Translations under genes and position numbers: made by a program | Source of the DNA: Nocardioides terrae | Lineage (GTDB): Bacteria; Actinomycetota; Actinomycetes; Propionibacteriales; Nocardioidaceae | Length of the DNA stretch: 64,000 nucleotides | Direction: 5' to 3' | NCBI RefSeq assembly: GCF_900112345.1 | Contig: NZ_FOLB01000002.1 | Coordinates: 186,001 to 250,000, forward strand | The notes under the pieces: model-generated | Seen by the model: the letters and a program-made list of their open reading frames with translations, nothing else | Told to the model about the DNA's origin: nothing | Database searches by the model: none | Shown here: in pieces, positions 30,949 through 40,192 of the stretch | Layout of the letters: each line of letters begins with the position of its first letter | Numbering within the stretch: position 1 is the stretch's first letter

Positions 30949-31482
30949 TCAGCCGACGGTGACCGAGACGACGTTGGAGACCACTCCCGAGTCGGAGTCG
31001 CGCACCCGGAACCGCTGCACGCCCGCGCGCCCGGTCTGCACGTAGGTCGAGAACGTCCCGCCCGTCACCGCCGCCGTCACCGGGAAGTTCTCCCAGCCAC
31101 TTCCGTCGCCCTTCCGCTGGACCTGGAGCACGGCCCCTTCGCCTGCGGGGTAGACGCCGGACAGGTCGATGCGCTCCATCGGCCCGACCGACGCCGCCCC
31201 GCTCTGCAGGGTGATCTGGGCGGCGGGCGCGCTGCTCGCCGGAGGAGCGGCGGCCGGCGACGAGGCCGCAGCCGCGGAGCCGGTCGTCGTGTCGGTGGGC
31301 TCCGGACTGGGCAGGTAGAGGGACGGTCCGCCGTCGGTGGCGTTGGGGCCGTCGTCGTCGCCGAGCCCCGCGACGTGGGTGAAGACGACGGTGAAGATGC
31401 CGAGCATCAGGCCCACGGCGAGACCGACGGCGATCAGCGCGACGAGGCCGGCAGCGATCGGGTGCTTCTCGTCCGAGGTCAC
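30949..31482 (-). CDS. Single-span membrane protein with an extracellular Ig-like domain
   Basis: A 177-residue protein of no recognised named family. One hydrophobic helix near the N-terminus (GLVALIAVGLAVGLMLGIFTV) is followed by a Ser/Ala/Pro/Thr linker (PEPTDTTTGSAAAASSP) and a beta-rich C-terminal domain (VLQVQRKGDGSGWENFPVTA, VQRFRVRDSDSGVVSNVVSV) that reads like a bacterial Ig-like fold. GTG 31482 is preferred, with AAGGA seven bases upstream; an ATG at 31521 is a longer alternative. Probably a membrane-anchored surface protein. Confidence 0.68.
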   Translation of the reverse strand: MTSDEKHPIAAGLVALIAVGLAVGLMLGIFTVVFTHVAGLGDDDGPNATDGGPSLYLPSPEPTDTTTGSAAAASSPAAAPPASSAPAAQITLQSGAASVGPMERIDLSGVYPAGEGAVLQVQRKGDGSGWENFPVTAAVTGGTFSTYVQTGRAGVQRFRVRDSDSGVVSNVVSVTVG

Positions 31483-31574
31483 CTCATCGTCCTTCCGAGT
31501 CCGGCTCCGGGTGGCTCCCATTGTGCGCAGGCCCGTCAAACGGTCCGGAAAGACGGATGCGGGGTCGACGGTCG

Positions 31575-32228
31575 ATGATGGACGATCAGGTGGTGCCGTC
31601 GCTCAGCCAGTTCGCAGCGTTCCTGGTGGCCTCGATCCTCTTCATCCAGGTGCCGGGTCCCAGCCTGCTCTTCACCCTGGGCCGGGCGCTGACCGTCGGT
31701 CGGCGTGACGCCCTGCTCTCCGTCGTCGGCAACGCGGCCGGCCTGCTCGTCCAGGTCGTCGGCGTCGCCGTCGGGCTCGGTGCGGTCGTCGCGGCCTCGG
31801 CGCAGGCGTTCACGGCCCTCAAGCTCGCCGGTGCCGCCTACGTCGTCTACCTCGGTGTGCAGGCGATCCGGCATCGCGGCGACGCCCGGCTCGCCCTCGA
31901 GGCCACCGCCGACGCCCGTCGTACGACGGCCTGGGTGTCGGTCCGCACCGGACTGGTCGTGGGTGCCACGAACCCGAAGACGATCGTCTTCTTCGCCGCC
32001 TTCCTCCCCCAGTTCGTCGGTCACGACGGCGCGACGGCCCCGCAGCTGCTGCTGCTCGGTCTGATCTTCGGCGCGCTGGCCTGCGCCTCCGACTCCTGCT
32101 GGGCGCTGGCCGCCGGGCGGGCCCGCGACTGGTTCGCCCGCGAGCCCAAGCGGCTCGACCACCTGGGCGCGACCGGAGGCGTCATGATGATCGGCCTCGG
32201 AGCGACGCTCGCCACCACTCAGGCCTGA
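31575..32228 (+). CDS. LysE/RhtB family amino-acid exporter
   Basis: A 217-residue membrane protein with about six helices. Family marks are FIQVPGPSLLFTLGRAL near the N-terminus, GNAAGLLVQVVGVAVGLGAVV, AAYVVYLGVQAIR, and GATNPKTIVFFAAFLPQFV. These proteins export lysine, threonine, homoserine lactones or similar solutes. ATG 31575 is followed directly by a second ATG. The upstream gene is divergent, and downstream a convergent LAL regulator lies beyond a 22-bp tandem repeat. Confidence 0.88.
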   Translation: MMDDQVVPSLSQFAAFLVASILFIQVPGPSLLFTLGRALTVGRRDALLSVVGNAAGLLVQVVGVAVGLGAVVAASAQAFTALKLAGAAYVVYLGVQAIRHRGDARLALEATADARRTTAWVSVRTGLVVGATNPKTIVFFAAFLPQFVGHDGATAPQLLLLGLIFGALACASDSCWALAAGRARDWFAREPKRLDHLGATGGVMMIGLGATLATTQA

Positions 32229-32238
32229 CCGCCCCGGA

Positions 32239-32303
32239 GGATCGACCCCTCGCACCTGAGGGATCGACCCCTCGCACCTGAAGGATCGACCCCTCGGCGG
32301 TCA
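32239..32303. repeat. Three 22-bp tandem repeats between convergent genes
   Basis: Units of period 22, each containing GGATCGACCCCTCG: the first two continue CACCTGA with one variable base, and the third diverges after CTCG. The third unit overlaps the stop codon of the LAL regulator gene. Like the repeat at 8720-8755, it sits where two genes converge and reaches into a stop codon. Confidence 0.75.
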
Positions 32304-35267
32304 GAGCAGGCCGCGGCGGCGGGCGATGGCGGCGGCCTCGGTGCGGCCGGCCGCGCCGAGCTTGGCCAGGATGTTGGAGACGTGCACCGAGACGGTCTTG
32401 GTGCTGATGAACAGCCGCTTGCCGATCTCACCGTTGGTGCGGCCGTCGGCGACCAGCGCCAGGATCTCGGCCTCGCGGGGCGTGAGCGACTCGCTGTCCG
32501 GGGACGCCCGACCGGCCGACGGCGAGGCGAGCGCGTCGAGCAGCGGCCGCGCGCCGAGGCTGCGGGCGGCGGACCGTGCGAGGTCGGCGACCCGGGCGGA
32601 GCCGGCGGTGTCGCCGGTGGCCCGGAGGATCCCGGCGAGCGCCACCCGTACGGTCGCCGTCTCGAGGACGTGCCCGAACGCCGCGAAGCACCGCTCCGCG
32701 GTCCGCCAGGCCTCGACCAGCTCGACCGGGTCGACCTCGGCCCCGGTCAGCCACCGGGCCCGCAGCGCCTCGGCGGTCAACCGCGCCTCCCAGGCGTGGC
32801 CCTCCGGACCCCAGCCGCGGGCCGGGTCCCAGTTGCTGATCGTCGCCGCACCCTCGGACGCGAGCCGCTCCACGTCCGCCAGCAGGGCGGTGCGCTCGGC
32901 GGCCGCGAGGCCGGGCATCGCGTCCGCGAGCACGCCGAGGGCGACGGCGGCGAGCCGCAGCCGGGCGATGAACCACGGGTGCCAGACCCGGGTCAGCAGG
33001 GCCACCGCCTCGTCGTAGACGACGACGGCGTCACGCGCATCGCCGGCGCGGCCGGCCTCGATCATCTCCACGGCGGCGGTGAAGACCGGGACGATGCCGT
33101 CACTCGGCCAGGTCTCGCGGTGCAGGCGGCGCGGGACCCTCTCGCCCCGACCCTGGCGGATCGCCTGGCGCAGGCCGTCGAGGGCGGCGTACGGCACGGG
33201 CGGCGAGCCCGGCCGGGCGATCCGCAGCAGCTCCAGCGCCTCGTCCCATCGTCCGACGACGTAGAGCACCCAGACGAGCTGGTGCCGCGGCTCGAAGCCG
33301 TACGGCGCCCACGGCTGTCCGGCCTGCTCCGCCCGTTCGACGCCGACGCGGAAGGCGGCCTCCGCGGCCGGCCACTCGCCCCAGTCCTGGTAGGACCTGG
33401 CCAGCAGGTAGCGGCCCTGCAGCTCGGCGGACAGGGCACCGCTGGCCTGCGCCCGGTCGATGACCGACTGCAGCGCGGTCCGCAGCTCCGCGGGGTCGCC
33501 GAGCTTGCCGAGCGCGGTCAGCGTGGTCGCCGCGGCAGAGGCGGTCGCGGGCAGGTCGTGCCGCTCGGCGAGTGCGAGCGCCTCGGTGCCGGCCGCCTGC
33601 GCCTCGTCCGTCATGCCGCGCCAGTGCAGCAGCAGGGCCCGGTCGGCGAGCACGCGTGCCCGCAGCGCCGGGTCGTCGTCGGGGACGAGCGCGAGCGCCT
33701 CGTCGGAGGGGGCGAGGGGGTCGAGCTCGGCGTTGTCGATGATGCCCACGGCCATCGCCTGGGCGGCGAGGACCCTGGCGCGCGCGGCCGCCGACGTCCG
33801 GGCCGGGAGGCGGTCCAGCTGCTCCCGCGCGATCCGGGCCGCGCGGTCGGGGCGACCGGCCGTCGTCAGCGCGACCACGCAGGACTCCACGACGGCGGCC
33901 GGATCGATGTCGTCGGGCGTCGGCAGCTCGCCGAGCATGGCCAGCGCGCGCTCGTAGTGCTGGGCGGCCTCGTCGGGACCACCGACCGCTGCCGCCTCGT
34001 CACCGGCACGGACGCTCGCGACCAGGGCGGTCGGGAGGTCGTGCGCGTGTCGGGCGTGCCGGGCGAGCTCCGCGGCGGAGCCGAGCGACGTCGCCCGGCC
34101 GTCGCAGTCGGCCAGCACCTCGACGTAGCGGCCGTGCAGCCGCACCCGCTCGCCGGGCAGCAGGTCGTCGTACACGGCCTCGCCGAGCAGCGCATGCCGG
34201 AACCAGTAGGCCCCCTCACCGGCGACGAGGACGTGCTCCTCCACCGCGTGGCGCAGCGCCTCGTCGAGGGTGTTCGGCGGCAGGTCGGTGACGGCGGCGA
34301 GCAGGTCGTGGCGGACCCGCCGACCCGACACGGCCGCGGTGCGGACGACGGTCCGGGCCGCCTCGCCGAGCCGGTCGAGGCGGACGAGGAGGACGTCGGC
34401 GAGCTCGTCGGGGATCCAGTGGTCCGGACCGCCGGCGGCACCGACGAGCTCCTCGACGAAGAACGCGTTCCCCTCGGCGCGGGCCACGATGTTCTCCCGC
34501 TCCTGCCCCCGCACGGCGGGGTCGATGGTCGCGACGAGGTGGCGGACGTCGTCGTCGCCGAGCGGGTCGAGGGACACGCGGCCGACGCCGGGCACGCGGG
34601 CCCACTCGGCAACCTGGCGGCGCAGCGGGTGCCGGCGGTGCAGGTCGTCGGCGCGGTAGGAGGCGACGATCGCGACCGGACCGACGAAGGGGCGGCTGAA
34701 GAGGTAGGTGAGCAGGTCGCGGGTGGACTGGTCGGCCCAGTGGGCGTCCTCGACCACGACCAGCGCCGGCGCCTTGTCGGCGACGGCCTCGAGCAGGCCG
34801 TGGACGGCCGCGAAGAGCTGGCTGCGGTCGACGGCCTCGACGCGCTCGTCGGGGGCGCCCTGTCGCCCGGCCGGGAGCAGGCGGGCGAGGGCGGGGTGGA
34901 GCTGGGTGACACGCTCGACCACGTCGGGGAGCTGCGTCACGAGACGGTCGAGCATCTCGGAGAAGGGCAGGTAGGGCAGCGCGCTGTCCCCGAAGTCGAG
35001 GCAGTGGCCGGCGTACGCCTGCCAGCCGCGCGCACCGGCCAGGGCGGCGAGCTCCTGGAGCAGCCGGGTCTTCCCGACGCCCGCGTCGCCGGCGAGCAGG
35101 ACGTGCTGGCGCGGGGAGGTCTCGACGACCCGCCCGTCGACGGAGGAGACGCCGAGCAGCGAGGACAACTCCTCGAGCTCGGCGTCTCGTCCGATCAGGA
35201 TCCGTTCTGCCACGGGGTCCATGATCCCCTGTCCGGCGGGGATGGCGCCGATCATTTCGGCGACCAT
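32301..35267 (-). CDS. Large ATP-binding LuxR (LAL) family transcriptional activator
   Basis: A 988-residue regulator. The N-terminal AAA-like ATPase shows Walker A LLAGDAGVGKTRLLQELA and Walker B ALVVVEDAHWADQST. A long central region of TPR-like alpha repeats follows (about residues 350-880). The C-terminal LuxR HTH reads LTPREAEILALVADGRTNGE and continues IGKRLFISTKTVSVHVSNIL. LAL proteins are pathway activators switched by ATP and ligand binding; the target here is unknown. ATG 35267 shares a base with the stop of the 48-codon gene upstream (TGATG), so translation is coupled. Confidence 0.93.
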   Translation of the reverse strand: MVAEMIGAIPAGQGIMDPVAERILIGRDAELEELSSLLGVSSVDGRVVETSPRQHVLLAGDAGVGKTRLLQELAALAGARGWQAYAGHCLDFGDSALPYLPFSEMLDRLVTQLPDVVERVTQLHPALARLLPAGRQGAPDERVEAVDRSQLFAAVHGLLEAVADKAPALVVVEDAHWADQSTRDLLTYLFSRPFVGPVAIVASYRADDLHRRHPLRRQVAEWARVPGVGRVSLDPLGDDDVRHLVATIDPAVRGQERENIVARAEGNAFFVEELVGAAGGPDHWIPDELADVLLVRLDRLGEAARTVVRTAAVSGRRVRHDLLAAVTDLPPNTLDEALRHAVEEHVLVAGEGAYWFRHALLGEAVYDDLLPGERVRLHGRYVEVLADCDGRATSLGSAAELARHARHAHDLPTALVASVRAGDEAAAVGGPDEAAQHYERALAMLGELPTPDDIDPAAVVESCVVALTTAGRPDRAARIAREQLDRLPARTSAAARARVLAAQAMAVGIIDNAELDPLAPSDEALALVPDDDPALRARVLADRALLLHWRGMTDEAQAAGTEALALAERHDLPATASAAATTLTALGKLGDPAELRTALQSVIDRAQASGALSAELQGRYLLARSYQDWGEWPAAEAAFRVGVERAEQAGQPWAPYGFEPRHQLVWVLYVVGRWDEALELLRIARPGSPPVPYAALDGLRQAIRQGRGERVPRRLHRETWPSDGIVPVFTAAVEMIEAGRAGDARDAVVVYDEAVALLTRVWHPWFIARLRLAAVALGVLADAMPGLAAAERTALLADVERLASEGAATISNWDPARGWGPEGHAWEARLTAEALRARWLTGAEVDPVELVEAWRTAERCFAAFGHVLETATVRVALAGILRATGDTAGSARVADLARSAARSLGARPLLDALASPSAGRASPDSESLTPREAEILALVADGRTNGEIGKRLFISTKTVSVHVSNILAKLGAAGRTEAAAIARRRGLL

Positions 35268-35413
35268 CACAGAACCTCGATCGAGATTCCCCTCCGCCGC
35301 GGCCGCGACCTGCGCAGACGGGCCCTCTCCCGGCGGACCGCGATGTCCGCGCGGATCCGCTCGGCCTTGTAGGCCGACTCGGCCCGGACGTACCCGGTGT
35401 CGTAGCTACTCAT
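35267..35413 (-). CDS. Small arginine-rich protein coupled to the LAL regulator
   Basis: A 48-residue protein beginning MSSYDTGYVRAESAYKAERI and ending in a very basic stretch (RRERARLRRSRPRRRG) then ISIEVL. No family is recognised. GGAGG lies 5 bases before the ATG, a much better ribosome site than that of the large gene. Its stop overlaps the LAL start in TGATG. It could be a real small protein, a leader that meters translation of the regulator, or both. It precedes the regulator in one transcript and is divergent from the nitroreductase. Confidence 0.62.
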   Translation of the reverse strand: MSSYDTGYVRAESAYKAERIRADIAVRRERARLRRSRPRRRGISIEVL

Positions 35414-35575
35414 CTCTGCCTCCTCGGTGTCGCCGGTCCCTGGTGGGCCAGCGATACCCAGGTTCGTCGCCTGAGGTAGGCACGGACATCGGTAGTGCAC
35501 CCCCACCTTGTGCGCGCCGCTACCTCAGAGGGCGTCGCCCGGCCCCTCAGAGGCCGGTCGGGCATGCTGCGCACC

Positions 35576-36175
35576 ATGGAGTTCACCGAGGTCGTACGCC
35601 GACGCAGGATGGTCCGCAGCTATACGTCGGACCCCGTGGACCGCACGGTCGTCGACCGGGCGCTCGCCAACGCGGTGCGCGCTCCGTCGGCGGGCTTCTC
35701 CCAGGGCTGGGCCTTCGTCGTGCTCGACACCCCGGCGGACACCGAGCGGTTCTGGCGGGCGGCGTCGGACGACGTCGACGACCCGGACACCTGGCTGGCC
35801 GGGATGATGAAGGCGCCGGTGGTGGTCGTCCCGTGCTCGTCCAAGGCGGTCTACCTCGAGCGCTACGCCGAGGACGACAAGGGCTGGACCGACCGCGCCG
35901 AGGAGCGCTGGCCGGTCCCGTTCTGGCACATGGACGCCGCGATGGCGTCCCTGCTGATGCTGCTGACGGCGACCGACGAGGGGCTGGGCTCCTGCTTCAT
36001 CGGCATCCCGCCGGAGTTCGAGCAGCGTGTCCGTGCCGAGCTCGCGATCCCCGCGGACTGGGACCCGGTCGGCGTGGTCACCCTCGGTCACGCCGCGGCC
36101 GGTGGCGCGAAGGGGTCGCCCGCGCGGCGTGCCCGCAAGTCGCTCGAGGACCTGGTCCACCGCGGCGGCTGGTGA
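35576..36175 (+). CDS. Nitroreductase family protein
   Basis: FMN-dependent oxidoreductase of 199 residues. The N-terminal MEFTEVVRRRRMVRSYTSDP carries the basic residues that bind FMN phosphate, followed by NAVRAPSAGFSQGW and the C-terminal GLGSCFIGIP and GVVTLGHAA motifs. Members reduce nitro-aromatics, quinones or flavins, or act in coenzyme F420-like pathways; the substrate is open. ATG 35576 is chosen, with 35564 as an alternative. The upstream 160 bp contains CTGAGGTAG (35471-35479) and its reverse complement (35520-35528), a possible shared operator with the divergent small gene. It ends 1 bp before a convergent gene. Confidence 0.87.
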   Translation: MEFTEVVRRRRMVRSYTSDPVDRTVVDRALANAVRAPSAGFSQGWAFVVLDTPADTERFWRAASDDVDDPDTWLAGMMKAPVVVVPCSSKAVYLERYAEDDKGWTDRAEERWPVPFWHMDAAMASLLMLLTATDEGLGSCFIGIPPEFEQRVRAELAIPADWDPVGVVTLGHAAAGGAKGSPARRARKSLEDLVHRGGW

Positions 36176-36176
36176 G

Positions 36177-36821
36177 CTACCGCCGGTCGAAGGTCAGGTG
36201 CGTGACGCCGCTGGGCGTGGTGGTGGACTCGATGTCGTAGTCCTTCTCGAGCCCTTCGAGGCCGTCCCAGAGCCGGACGCCGCGGCCGAGCAGGATCGGC
36301 ACGATCACGACGTGGAGGTGGTCGACGAGACCTTCGGCCAGGAAGTCGCGGACGACGGTCGGGCCACCGCCGATGCGCACGTCGAGGCCTCCCGCCGCGT
36401 CACGAGCGGCCGCGAGCGCGTCGGCGGGCGAGGCGTCGAGGAAGTGGAACGTCGTGCCGCCCTCCATCTCGACCGGTCCGCGCGGCCGATGGGTCAGCAC
36501 GAACGTCGGCGTGTGGAAGGGCGGGTTCGGCCCCCACCAGCCGCGCCAGTCCGGGTCGTCCTGCCAGCCGGGCGGGCCGAACTTGTTGGCACCCATGATC
36601 TCGGCGCCGATCCGGTCGCCCCAGCGCGACGCGAACGCATCGTCCGGCGCCGCGGCCGGGTCGCCCTCACCGCCGGCCATCGCACGGAACGTCGCGGTCG
36701 GGAAGAACCACTCGTGCAGCCGCTCCCCGGCGTGGCCGAACGGCGCCTCCAGGCTCTGCGGCTCGCCGGTCGCGAAGCCGTCGAGCGAGACCGCCAGGTT
36801 GTGCACTCGGGTTTCCGACAT
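36177..36821 (-). CDS. RibD C-terminal domain (dihydrofolate reductase-like) protein
   Basis: A 214-residue NADPH-reductase-like protein. It opens with VHNLAVSLDGFATGE, the strand/loop typical of RibD-C proteins, and has PTFVLTHRPRGPVEM, then VRIGGGPTVVRDFLAEGLVD and HVVIVPILLGRGVRLWDGL. This is the reductase half of the riboflavin enzyme found alone; stand-alone members have varied or unknown substrates. TACCGT on the minus strand ends 6 nt before the ATG, predicting a leaderless mRNA. Divergent from the M20 peptidase gene 38 bp away, which shows the same arrangement. Confidence 0.9.
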   Translation of the reverse strand: MSETRVHNLAVSLDGFATGEPQSLEAPFGHAGERLHEWFFPTATFRAMAGGEGDPAAAPDDAFASRWGDRIGAEIMGANKFGPPGWQDDPDWRGWWGPNPPFHTPTFVLTHRPRGPVEMEGGTTFHFLDASPADALAAARDAAGGLDVRIGGGPTVVRDFLAEGLVDHLHVVIVPILLGRGVRLWDGLEGLEKDYDIESTTTPSGVTHLTFDRR

Positions 36822-36859
36822 GGGCCCACGGTAGATCCGGCGACCCCTATCCTGCGACC

Positions 36860-38200
36860 GTGAAGGACCCCGTCGAGCGGCTGGCCGCGCTGATCCGCAT
36901 CCCGACCGTCTCCCACCGCGACGCCGGCCTCGTCGACACCGACGCCTTCGACCGACTGCTCGAGACGATGCGCGAGCAGTGGCCGCTGCTGCACGCGCTG
37001 GAGGTCACCCGGGTCGGCACGCACGGCCTGCTGGTCCACTGGCCCGGCCGCTCGGCCGAGCGGCCGGTCGTGCTGATGGCCCACCTGGACGTCGTACCCG
37101 TCGTGGCCGAGGACTGGAGCCGTGACCCGTTCGGCGGCGAGGTCGTGGACGGCGAGAACGGCCCCGAGATCTGGGGCCGGGGCACGCTCGACGACAAGGG
37201 GTGCGTGGCCGCGATCTGCGAGGCGGTCGAGTCGCTCCTCGCCGACGGCCGTACGCCGGCCCAGGACGTCTGGCTCTCCTTCGGCTGCGACGAGGAGGTC
37301 TCGGGCACGGCCGCCCGGGCGGCCGTCGAGACGCTGCGGGACCGTGGCGTCGAGCCGTGGTTCGTGCTCGACGAGGGCGGCGCGATCGCCCACGAGGCGT
37401 TCCCGGGTGTCGTGGCGCCGGTCGGCGTCGTCGGCGTGGCCGAGAAGGGAACGACCTCGCTCTCGCTGACCGTGACCGGTGGCGGCGGCCATGCCTCCAC
37501 CCCGGTCCGCAACGGCCCGACCGCGCGGCTCGCCCGGGCGATCACCCGCCTCGACGCCGCCTCGATGCCGGCCCGCCTCTCCGCGCCGACGATCGAGCTC
37601 TTCCGGAGGCTGGCGCCGCACTCGTCGATCGCCCTGCGGCCGCTGCTCGCCAACGCCGAGCGGCTGTCGCCCGCGGTCGCCCGCGCGCTCACGCTGGCAG
37701 GCGCGGAGCCCGCCGCCATGGTGCGGACGACCTTCGCGGTCACCACGCTCGAGGGCTCGCCGGCGCTCAACGTCATCGCCGCGTCGGCGCGGGCCGGCGT
37801 CAACATCAGGGTCATGGTCGGCGACACCGTCGGTTCGGTCCTCGAGCACGTGCGCAAGGTGGTCCGCGACGAGGCGGTGTCCGTCGACGTCGTCGAGGCC
37901 GGCGAGCCCAGCCCCGTGTCGCCGTACTCCTCCCCCGACGGCGCCGACGAGGCCTTCGACCTGATCACCTCGACGATCGAGGCGGTGTTCCCGGACGCGG
38001 TGCCCGCCCCCTACGTCATGATGGCGGCCACCGACTCCCGGTTCTTCACCGCGATCTGCGACCGCGTCTACCGGTTCGCCCCGTTCCGGATGACCAAGGC
38101 GCAGCGCGCGGCGATCCACGCGGCGGACGAGCGGCTCGGGACGGGCGCCTACCTCGACGGGGTGCAGTGGTACCGCCGACTCATCGAAAGGCTCCCGTGA
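36860..38200 (+). CDS. M20 family metallopeptidase / dipeptidase
   Basis: Cytosolic zinc hydrolase of 446 residues. Metal ligands are visible in LMAHLDVVPV (His, Asp), GRGTLDDKGC (Asp) and FGCDEEVSG (catalytic Glu pair); the dimerisation domain follows, with GGHASTP. Members cleave dipeptides, acylated amino acids or amide bonds. GTG 36860 has TATCCT ending 6 nt upstream. Its stop overlaps the start of the following MFS gene in GTGA, so enzyme and transporter probably work on the same or related compounds. Confidence 0.93.
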   Translation: MKDPVERLAALIRIPTVSHRDAGLVDTDAFDRLLETMREQWPLLHALEVTRVGTHGLLVHWPGRSAERPVVLMAHLDVVPVVAEDWSRDPFGGEVVDGENGPEIWGRGTLDDKGCVAAICEAVESLLADGRTPAQDVWLSFGCDEEVSGTAARAAVETLRDRGVEPWFVLDEGGAIAHEAFPGVVAPVGVVGVAEKGTTSLSLTVTGGGGHASTPVRNGPTARLARAITRLDAASMPARLSAPTIELFRRLAPHSSIALRPLLANAERLSPAVARALTLAGAEPAAMVRTTFAVTTLEGSPALNVIAASARAGVNIRVMVGDTVGSVLEHVRKVVRDEAVSVDVVEAGEPSPVSPYSSPDGADEAFDLITSTIEAVFPDAVPAPYVMMAATDSRFFTAICDRVYRFAPFRMTKAQRAAIHAADERLGTGAYLDGVQWYRRLIERLP

Positions 38201-39618
38201 CCCGCCTCGACATGCAGCTGAGCCCGCACGCGCGCAGCCTGGCCACCATCGTCGGCTTCCTCGTCTGCGTCGAGATCGCCAGCGGCGTGCTGCAGGGCTA
38301 CTACACGCCGATCTACAGCGACATCGCCGACCACCTCTCGATCAAGGACGCCGACGTCAACTGGTTCGAGGCGGCGCAGCTCATCGTCTCGGCGCTGCTG
38401 GTGCCCCCGCTCGCGCGGCTGGGCGACCTGGTCGGCCACAAGAAGGTGCTGCTGCTCTCGACCGCCGTGACCGCGATCGGCTCCTGGGGGCTGGCCCTCG
38501 CCCCGACGTTCGGCACCTTCCTCGTCGCCTGGGCCGTGCAGGGCGCGTACGTCGTCTGGCTGCCGCTCGAGATCTCGATCATCCACCGGCGGACGGCCGA
38601 CACCGGCCGCCAGGCGCTGCTCACCCGGCGCGGAGCCGCGATCCTCGTCGGGGCGCTGGAGCTGTCCGTCATCGTCGCGGCGCTGACGTCCGGCGCGCTG
38701 GTCGAGTCGGTGGGGATGAGCACGCTGCTGGCATTGCCGGCCATCGTCGTGACGCTGTGCCTCGGCCTGGTCTGGTTCGGCGTCGAGGACGTGCCGGGCA
38801 CCGGCTCGGGCACGTTCGACTGGCGCGGCCTCGGGCTGCTCACCGTCGTGCTCGGCCTGGTGATGGGTGGTCTCATCGCGATCCGGGTCGCCGGCCCGTC
38901 CTCGGTGCTCGGCTGGGCCCTGGTCGCGCTGGGGCTGCTGGCGCTCGTCCCCTTCGCACGCGCCGAGGGCCGGGTGGAGGAGCCGCTGGTCGACGTACGC
39001 CTGCTGTTGTCGCCCGGCCAGTGGCCGATCCAGCTCACCGCGTTCCTCTTCGGCATGTCGGTGCTCGGCGCGCAGATCCCGCTGTCGACCTTCACCCGGA
39101 CCGATCCGGAGACCGCCGGCTACGGGCTGGGCGCGTCGGCGTCCTTCGTCTCGACCCTGATCGGCGTCTACGTCATCTTCCTCGCGATCGGCGCCTTCAC
39201 CCTGCCGCTGTGGGTGCGAGCCCTGGGCGAGCGGCGTTCGCTGGCCGCCGCGGCCTTCCTGGTGGCGGCTGGCTACGCGCTCTGGTTGCCGTTCCACGAC
39301 CACACCTGGCAGGCGCTGATCAACATGGCGGTCGTCGGCGTCGGCTCCGGAGCACTGGTCGCCTCGCTGCCGGCCGCGGCCGCAGGCGCCGCCCCGCCGT
39401 CGCGGACCGGCTTCGCCACCGGGATGACCAACGCCACCAAGACCGTCGGCGGGGCGTTCGCCTCGGCCGTCTTCGCGATCGCACTCGCCTCCGCGGGGTC
39501 GATCGCCGACCCGCGCTACGGCCACGCACCGCTCTCCGGCTACTACGTCGTCTGGTCGGTCTGCGCCGTCGCCGCCCTGCTGGCCGGGCTCGCGCTGTCG
39601 GTCCGCCGGCGCTCCTGA
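38197..39618 (+). CDS. MFS transporter coupled to the M20 peptidase
   Basis: A 473-residue membrane protein with 12-14 helices. It has the N-terminal SLATIVGFLVCVEIASGVLQ helix, the loop motif LARLGDLVGHKKVLLL, and a tail with FATGMTNATKTVGGAFASAV, as in drug:proton DHA-type carriers. GTG 38197 overlaps the peptidase stop by 4 nt. The coupling suggests uptake or export of a peptide-like or acyl-amino-acid compound handled by the peptidase; nothing else identifies the substrate. Confidence 0.86.
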   Translation: MTRLDMQLSPHARSLATIVGFLVCVEIASGVLQGYYTPIYSDIADHLSIKDADVNWFEAAQLIVSALLVPPLARLGDLVGHKKVLLLSTAVTAIGSWGLALAPTFGTFLVAWAVQGAYVVWLPLEISIIHRRTADTGRQALLTRRGAAILVGALELSVIVAALTSGALVESVGMSTLLALPAIVVTLCLGLVWFGVEDVPGTGSGTFDWRGLGLLTVVLGLVMGGLIAIRVAGPSSVLGWALVALGLLALVPFARAEGRVEEPLVDVRLLLSPGQWPIQLTAFLFGMSVLGAQIPLSTFTRTDPETAGYGLGASASFVSTLIGVYVIFLAIGAFTLPLWVRALGERRSLAAAAFLVAAGYALWLPFHDHTWQALINMAVVGVGSGALVASLPAAAAGAAPPSRTGFATGMTNATKTVGGAFASAVFAIALASAGSIADPRYGHAPLSGYYVVWSVCAVAALLAGLALSVRRRS

Positions 39619-39661
39619 CCGACCCTCCGGGCCGCCTCGGACAGCGGCTTACGCTGGAGGC

Positions 39662-40192
39662 ATGTCCGAGAGCGAGGACTGGCCGGAGGGCCGTCCCGAA
39701 CGCCCGCCTCGTCCCGAACGCGAGGGATCCGCGGCGGCCGCGGCACGCATCCGCCAGCAGCAGACCTGGGTCGACCTGCAGGTCCGCGCGGCCATGGAGC
39801 GCGGCGAGTTCGACGACCTGCCCGGCGCCGGCAAGCCGATCGAGGGCCTCGGCACCGAGCACGACCCGGAGTGGTGGGTCAAGAAGCTCGTCGAGCGCGA
39901 ACGGCTCGTCGTGCTGCCGCTCTCGGTCCAGCTGCGCAAGGAGGACGCGTCGCTGGACGGCGAGCTGGACCGGCTGAGCACCGAGAAGGCCGTCCGCGCC
40001 AAGGTCGAGGACTTCAACGAGCGCGTCATCAAGGCGCGCTACGCGCTGCCCGAGGGGCCGCCGCTCATCACGATGCCGCGCGACGTCGACGCGACGGTCA
40101 CCGGCTGGGCGGCCCGCCGTGCCGAGCGGCTGGCCGCCCGGCGTACGACGCATGAGGAGACGCCGCCGCGCCGCTGGTGGCGCCGGCGCTGA
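39662..40192 (+). CDS. DUF1992 domain protein (DnaJ-homologue subfamily C-type conserved domain)
   Basis: A 176-residue soluble protein. The conserved DUF1992 core reads AMERGEFDDLPGAGKPIEGL, then DPEWWVKKLVERERLVVLP. This domain occurs in bacterial proteins and in eukaryotic DNAJC28, without an established function here. The C-terminal third is basic (RRAERLAARRTTHEETPPRR). TACGCT at 39650-39655 ends 6 nt before the ATG, and GGAGG sits immediately before it, so a leaderless or very short leader is likely. Confidence 0.85.
   Translation: MSESEDWPEGRPERPPRPEREGSAAAAARIRQQQTWVDLQVRAAMERGEFDDLPGAGKPIEGLGTEHDPEWWVKKLVERERLVVLPLSVQLRKEDASLDGELDRLSTEKAVRAKVEDFNERVIKARYALPEGPPLITMPRDVDATVTGWAARRAERLAARRTTHEETPPRRWWRRR

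Noticed and set aside
32382..35372. A 996-codon open frame on the plus strand across the LAL regulator
   Set aside because: Antisense shadow: the minus strand encodes ATPase and LuxR HTH motifs throughout.
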